Position numbers and translations under genes: made by a program
Assembly: GCA_021785235.1 (NCBI GenBank)
Contig: JAJYGB010000470.1
Span: forward strand, 1-7,214
Direction: 5' to 3'
Source of the DNA: Bacteroidota bacterium
Lineage (GTDB): Bacteria > Bacteroidota > Kryptoniia > Kryptoniales > JAKASW01
DNA: 7,214 nt
The notes under the pieces: generated by a model
Told to the model about the DNA's origin: nothing
The model's input: the letters and a program-made list of their open reading frames with translations, nothing else
Database searches by the model: none
Shown here: piece by piece, positions 5,419 to 7,214 of the stretch
How positions within the stretch are numbered: the stretch's first letter is position 1
How the letters are laid out: each line of letters opens with the position of its first letter

Positions 5419-6864
5419 TTACCCGACGCTTCCTTCGAGGCTCATGCTGAGAAGCCTGGTCGCTTCGACCGCGAACTCCATCGGGAGCTGCTTGAACACT
5501 TCCTTGCAATAGCCGTTCACAATAAGTCTGACGGCGTCTTCGGTGGATATGCCTCTCTGGTTCAGGTAGAAGATCTGGTCCGCGCCGATTTTTGACGTCG
5601 TGGCTTCGTGCTCGACCTGGGCTGTCGGATTGTTTGTTTCCAGATAAGGGAATGTGTGGGCGCCGCACTTGTCGCCGATGAGGAGCGAATCGCACTGTGA
5701 ATAATTTCTCGCGTTCTCGGCTTTCCTGGTGATCCTCACCTGTCCGCGGTAACTGTTGTTGCTCCTGCCGGCCGAGATTCCCTTCGAGATTATAGTGCTC
5801 CTCGTGTTCTTGCCGATGTGTATCATCTTGGTGCCGGTGTCTGCCTGTTGCATATTGTTCGTCATAGCGACTGAGTAGAATTCGCCCACGGAATTATCTC
5901 CCTGAAGTATGCAGCTCGGGTATTTCCACGTGATCGCGGAGCCTGTCTCGACCTGCGTCCAGGATATCTTCGAGTTGACGCCCCTGCATGCGCCGCGTTT
6001 CGTTACAAAGTTGTAAATGCCGCCCTTGCCGTCCTTGTCGCCGGGATACCAGTTCTGCACAGTTGAATATTTTATCTCGGCGTTATCAAGTGCCACCAGT
6101 TCCACAACCGCCGCGTGAAGCTGGTTCGTGTCGCGGATCGGCGCGGTGCAGCCTTCGAGATAGCTCACATACGCGCCTTCTTCGGCGACGATGAGCGTCC
6201 GCTCGAATTGTCCGGTCTCCGAAGCGTTGATGCGGAAGTATGTCGAAAGCTCCATCGGGCATCGCACCCCCTTCGGCACATATGCGAATGAGCCGTCGCT
6301 GAAAACCGCCGAGTTCAATGACGCGAAAAAATTATCTGTGTAGGGAACCACGGTTCCGAGGTACTTCTTCACGAGATCCGGATACTTCTGGAGGGCCTCC
6401 GACATCGAACAGAAAACAATTCCGAGTTCGCCCAGTTTCTCTTTGAATGTCGTCGCGACGGACACGCTGTCGAACACCGCATCGACGGCGACTCCCGCGA
6501 GTCTCTTCTGTTCCTCGATGGGGATGCCGAGTTTCTCGAACGCTTTCACCAGTTCCGGATCAGCTTCATCCAGGCTATTCAATGTGGGCTTCTTTTTCGG
6601 CGCCGCGTAGTAGACGATATCCTGGTAGTCGATGGGATTGTACTTGACGTTCGACCAGTGAGGCTCAGTCATCGTCAGCCAGTGCTTGTAGGCTTTCAGG
6701 CGCCACTCCGTCATCCATTCGGGCTCGCTCTTCTTAGCGGATATGAGCCTGATCACATCCTCGTTCAGTCCCTTGGGAATTTTATCAGTCTCAATCTCAG
6801 TGACGAAACCGTACTTGTATTCTTCGTTTGCTAGCTTCTCGACGGTTAAGTCGGAGTTATTCAT
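5419..6864 (-). CDS. sufB: Fe-S cluster assembly scaffold SufB
   Basis: This 481-residue protein has full SufB length. Diagnostic blocks are [16 protein letters not shown] (47-62), the SufB N-terminal helical motif; [20 protein letters not shown] (174-193); YLEGCTAP (235-242) with Cys239; [11 protein letters not shown] (387-397) with Cys391; and [11 protein letters not shown] (417-427) with Glu418, His419 and Glu420. By motif alignment Cys239 and Cys391 match E. coli SufB Cys254 and Cys405, the sulfur entry and cluster-assembly cysteines, and the EHE group matches its cluster-site residues, so the protein appears fully active. SufB is the main scaffold of the cytoplasmic SufBC2D complex and receives persulfide sulfur from a desulfurase system not encoded here. 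The ATG at 6864 has a strong GAGGAG ribosome binding site (6876-6871). It is the first gene of the minus-strand suf locus, 150 bp before sufC, and is probably expressed from the promoter at 6997-7025. Confidence 0.97.
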   Translation of the reverse strand: MNNSDLTVEKLANEEYKYGFVTEIETDKIPKGLNEDVIRLISAKKSEPEWMTEWRLKAYKHWLTMTEPHWSNVKYNPIDYQDIVYYAAPKKKPTLNSLDEADPELVKAFEKLGIPIEEQKRLAGVAVDAVFDSVSVATTFKEKLGELGIVFCSMSEALQKYPDLVKKYLGTVVPYTDNFFASLNSAVFSDGSFAYVPKGVRCPMELSTYFRINASETGQFERTLIVAEEGAYVSYLEGCTAPIRDTNQLHAAVVELVALDNAEIKYSTVQNWYPGDKDGKGGIYNFVTKRGACRGVNSKISWTQVETGSAITWKYPSCILQGDNSVGEFYSVAMTNNMQQADTGTKMIHIGKNTRSTIISKGISAGRSNNSYRGQVRITRKAENARNYSQCDSLLIGDKCGAHTFPYLETNNPTAQVEHEATTSKIGADQIFYLNQRGISTEDAVRLIVNGYCKEVFKQLPMEFAVEATRLLSMSLEGSVG

Positions 6865-6895
6865 TCTATGCTCCTCAATTCTCAGATGTCGACAT

Positions 6896-6982
6896 TCAGC
6901 GGGCTGCTTTTCTTTCTCGGCTTCTCATAACCAACTCGCAGATCACACAGACGCCGCTGAGCTGGCTGCCTTCAGGTTTCAT
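6896..6982 (-). CDS. possible 28-aa leader peptide upstream of sufB
   Basis: In the presumed sufB 5' leader, an ATG at 6982-6980 opens a 28-codon frame ending in TGA at 6898-6896, 31 bp before the sufB start. The translation begins [10 protein letters not shown], contains VCVICE (a C-x-x-C pair) and ends in RSRERKAAR. No ribosome binding site is visible, and the ATG lies only about 8 bases from the predicted transcription start, so it would have to be translated almost leaderless. An ORF this short is common by chance. It is listed because of its position and its cysteine pair upstream of an Fe-S assembly operon. Confidence 0.15.
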   Translation of the reverse strand: MKPEGSQLSGVCVICELVMRSRERKAAR

Positions 6983-6993
6983 ATTAAAGCACT

Positions 6994-7008
6994 ATCAGTT
7001 TAACTAAT
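6994..7008. promoter_or_regulatory. candidate operator, inverted repeat over the suf -10 box
   Basis: The plus-strand sequence ATCAGTT-T-AACTAAT is an inverted repeat with six of seven arm positions paired, centred at 7001 and covering the predicted -10 box. A bound dimeric regulator would block RNA polymerase. The Rrf2 protein at the end of the same operon is the natural candidate; this pairing is inferred. Confidence 0.4.
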
Positions 7009-7025
7009 CTGGATTTTATAGTCAA
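6997..7025 (-). promoter_or_regulatory. predicted promoter of the suf operon
   Basis: On the minus strand, TTGACT (7025-7020; five of six matches to TTGACA) and TAAACT (7002-6997; four of six matches to TATAAT) are separated by exactly 17 bases. Transcription would start near 6990, giving a leader of about 125 nt before sufB. The spacing and position favour a housekeeping-type promoter, but members of this bacterial group may use a different -10/-7 consensus, so this is a prediction. Confidence 0.5.
7000..7025. promoter_or_regulatory. second candidate operator spanning the suf -35 to -10 region
   Basis: TTAACTA (7000-7006) and TAGTCAA (7019-7025) form an inverted repeat with six of seven positions paired around a 12-base spacer, for a total of 26 bp. 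This is close in size to the IscR type 1 site of E. coli, though the sequence differs. It shares its left arm with the palindrome centred at 7001, so the two could be alternative or overlapping sites. Confidence 0.35.
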
Positions 7026-7211
7026 GATTGGGACTCAATATGAGAGAAGGCTCCAAATGACGCTATATTGCGGTTTCCAGTGAAGATCATCTTGCTGAAC
7101 GCTTTCAAGGGCCGTCTCTACCGAGTGCTCCCAGTGGAGATAAAATAGTCTCAAGAACTTTAGCGCGGCCGGTTATAACTTTGATGAACCTAAACTCAAA
7201 GGAGCTCAGAT

Positions 7212-7214
7212 ATG
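7212..7214 (+). CDS. start codon of a divergent gene that continues outside the window
   Basis: The window ends on an ATG preceded by AAAGGAG (7198-7204) at a spacing of 7 bases, a near-ideal ribosome binding site on the plus strand. It is oriented away from sufB and shares the upstream region with it. Nothing of the product is visible, so no function can be given. Confidence 0.6.

Larger units (their letters stand above)
6865..7211. other. 347-bp divergent intergenic region between sufB and the right-edge gene
   Basis: Besides the sufB ribosome binding site, the predicted promoter, the inverted repeats and the doubtful leader ORF, it contains a perfect 10-bp palindrome (ATGTCGACAT, 6886-6895) 10 bp upstream of the sufB ribosome binding site. 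On the plus strand, TAACTTTG at 7176-7183 fits the Bacteroidota -7 consensus TAnnTTTG, 28 bp before the divergent ATG. No matching -33 TTG is visible at the expected distance, so this promoter is tentative. Confidence 0.4.

Overview
The window most likely comes from the Bacteroidota/Ignavibacteriota (FCB) side of the bacterial tree. This is an inference from three things: a NamZ/DUF1343 protein, a lipoprotein with a collagen-like stretch, and a suf cluster with a DUF59 gene and an Rrf2 regulator. Base composition looks slightly above 50% GC by eye. No rRNA, tRNA, CRISPR array or insertion sequence is visible.

Left part, plus strand (1-2061): the 3' portion of a peptidoglycan-recycling type exo-N-acetylmuramidase (NamZ/DUF1343) runs in from the left edge. 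A 375-bp gap follows that holds at most one doubtful small ORF. Next is a small secreted lipoprotein with a short Gly-X-Y stretch directly after its lipid-anchored cysteine.

Middle and right part, minus strand (6864 down to 2106): a suf iron-sulfur cluster assembly locus is transcribed leftwards in the order sufB, sufC, sufD, sufT (DUF59/MIP18-like), Rrf2 regulator. SufB, SufC and SufD form the scaffold complex that builds Fe-S clusters. The DUF59 protein is a maturation or transfer helper. The Rrf2 protein carries three cysteines positioned to hold a cluster and so could sense Fe-S status and control the operon. A good promoter-like sequence overlapped by two inverted repeats lies about 130 bp upstream of sufB and is the obvious candidate target. 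No cysteine desulfurase (sufS/iscS), sulfur transferase (sufE/sufU) or A-type carrier is encoded in the window.

The two roughly 150-bp gaps inside the suf locus (sufB-sufC and sufC-sufD) share an unusual architecture. A degenerate array of 8-bp units sits directly after the upstream stop codon, and a degenerate array of 7-bp units sits just before the downstream start codon. This is the most unusual structure I found. I see no convincing new multi-gene system. At the extreme right edge a strong ribosome binding site and an ATG mark the start of a divergent plus-strand gene that is otherwise outside the window.
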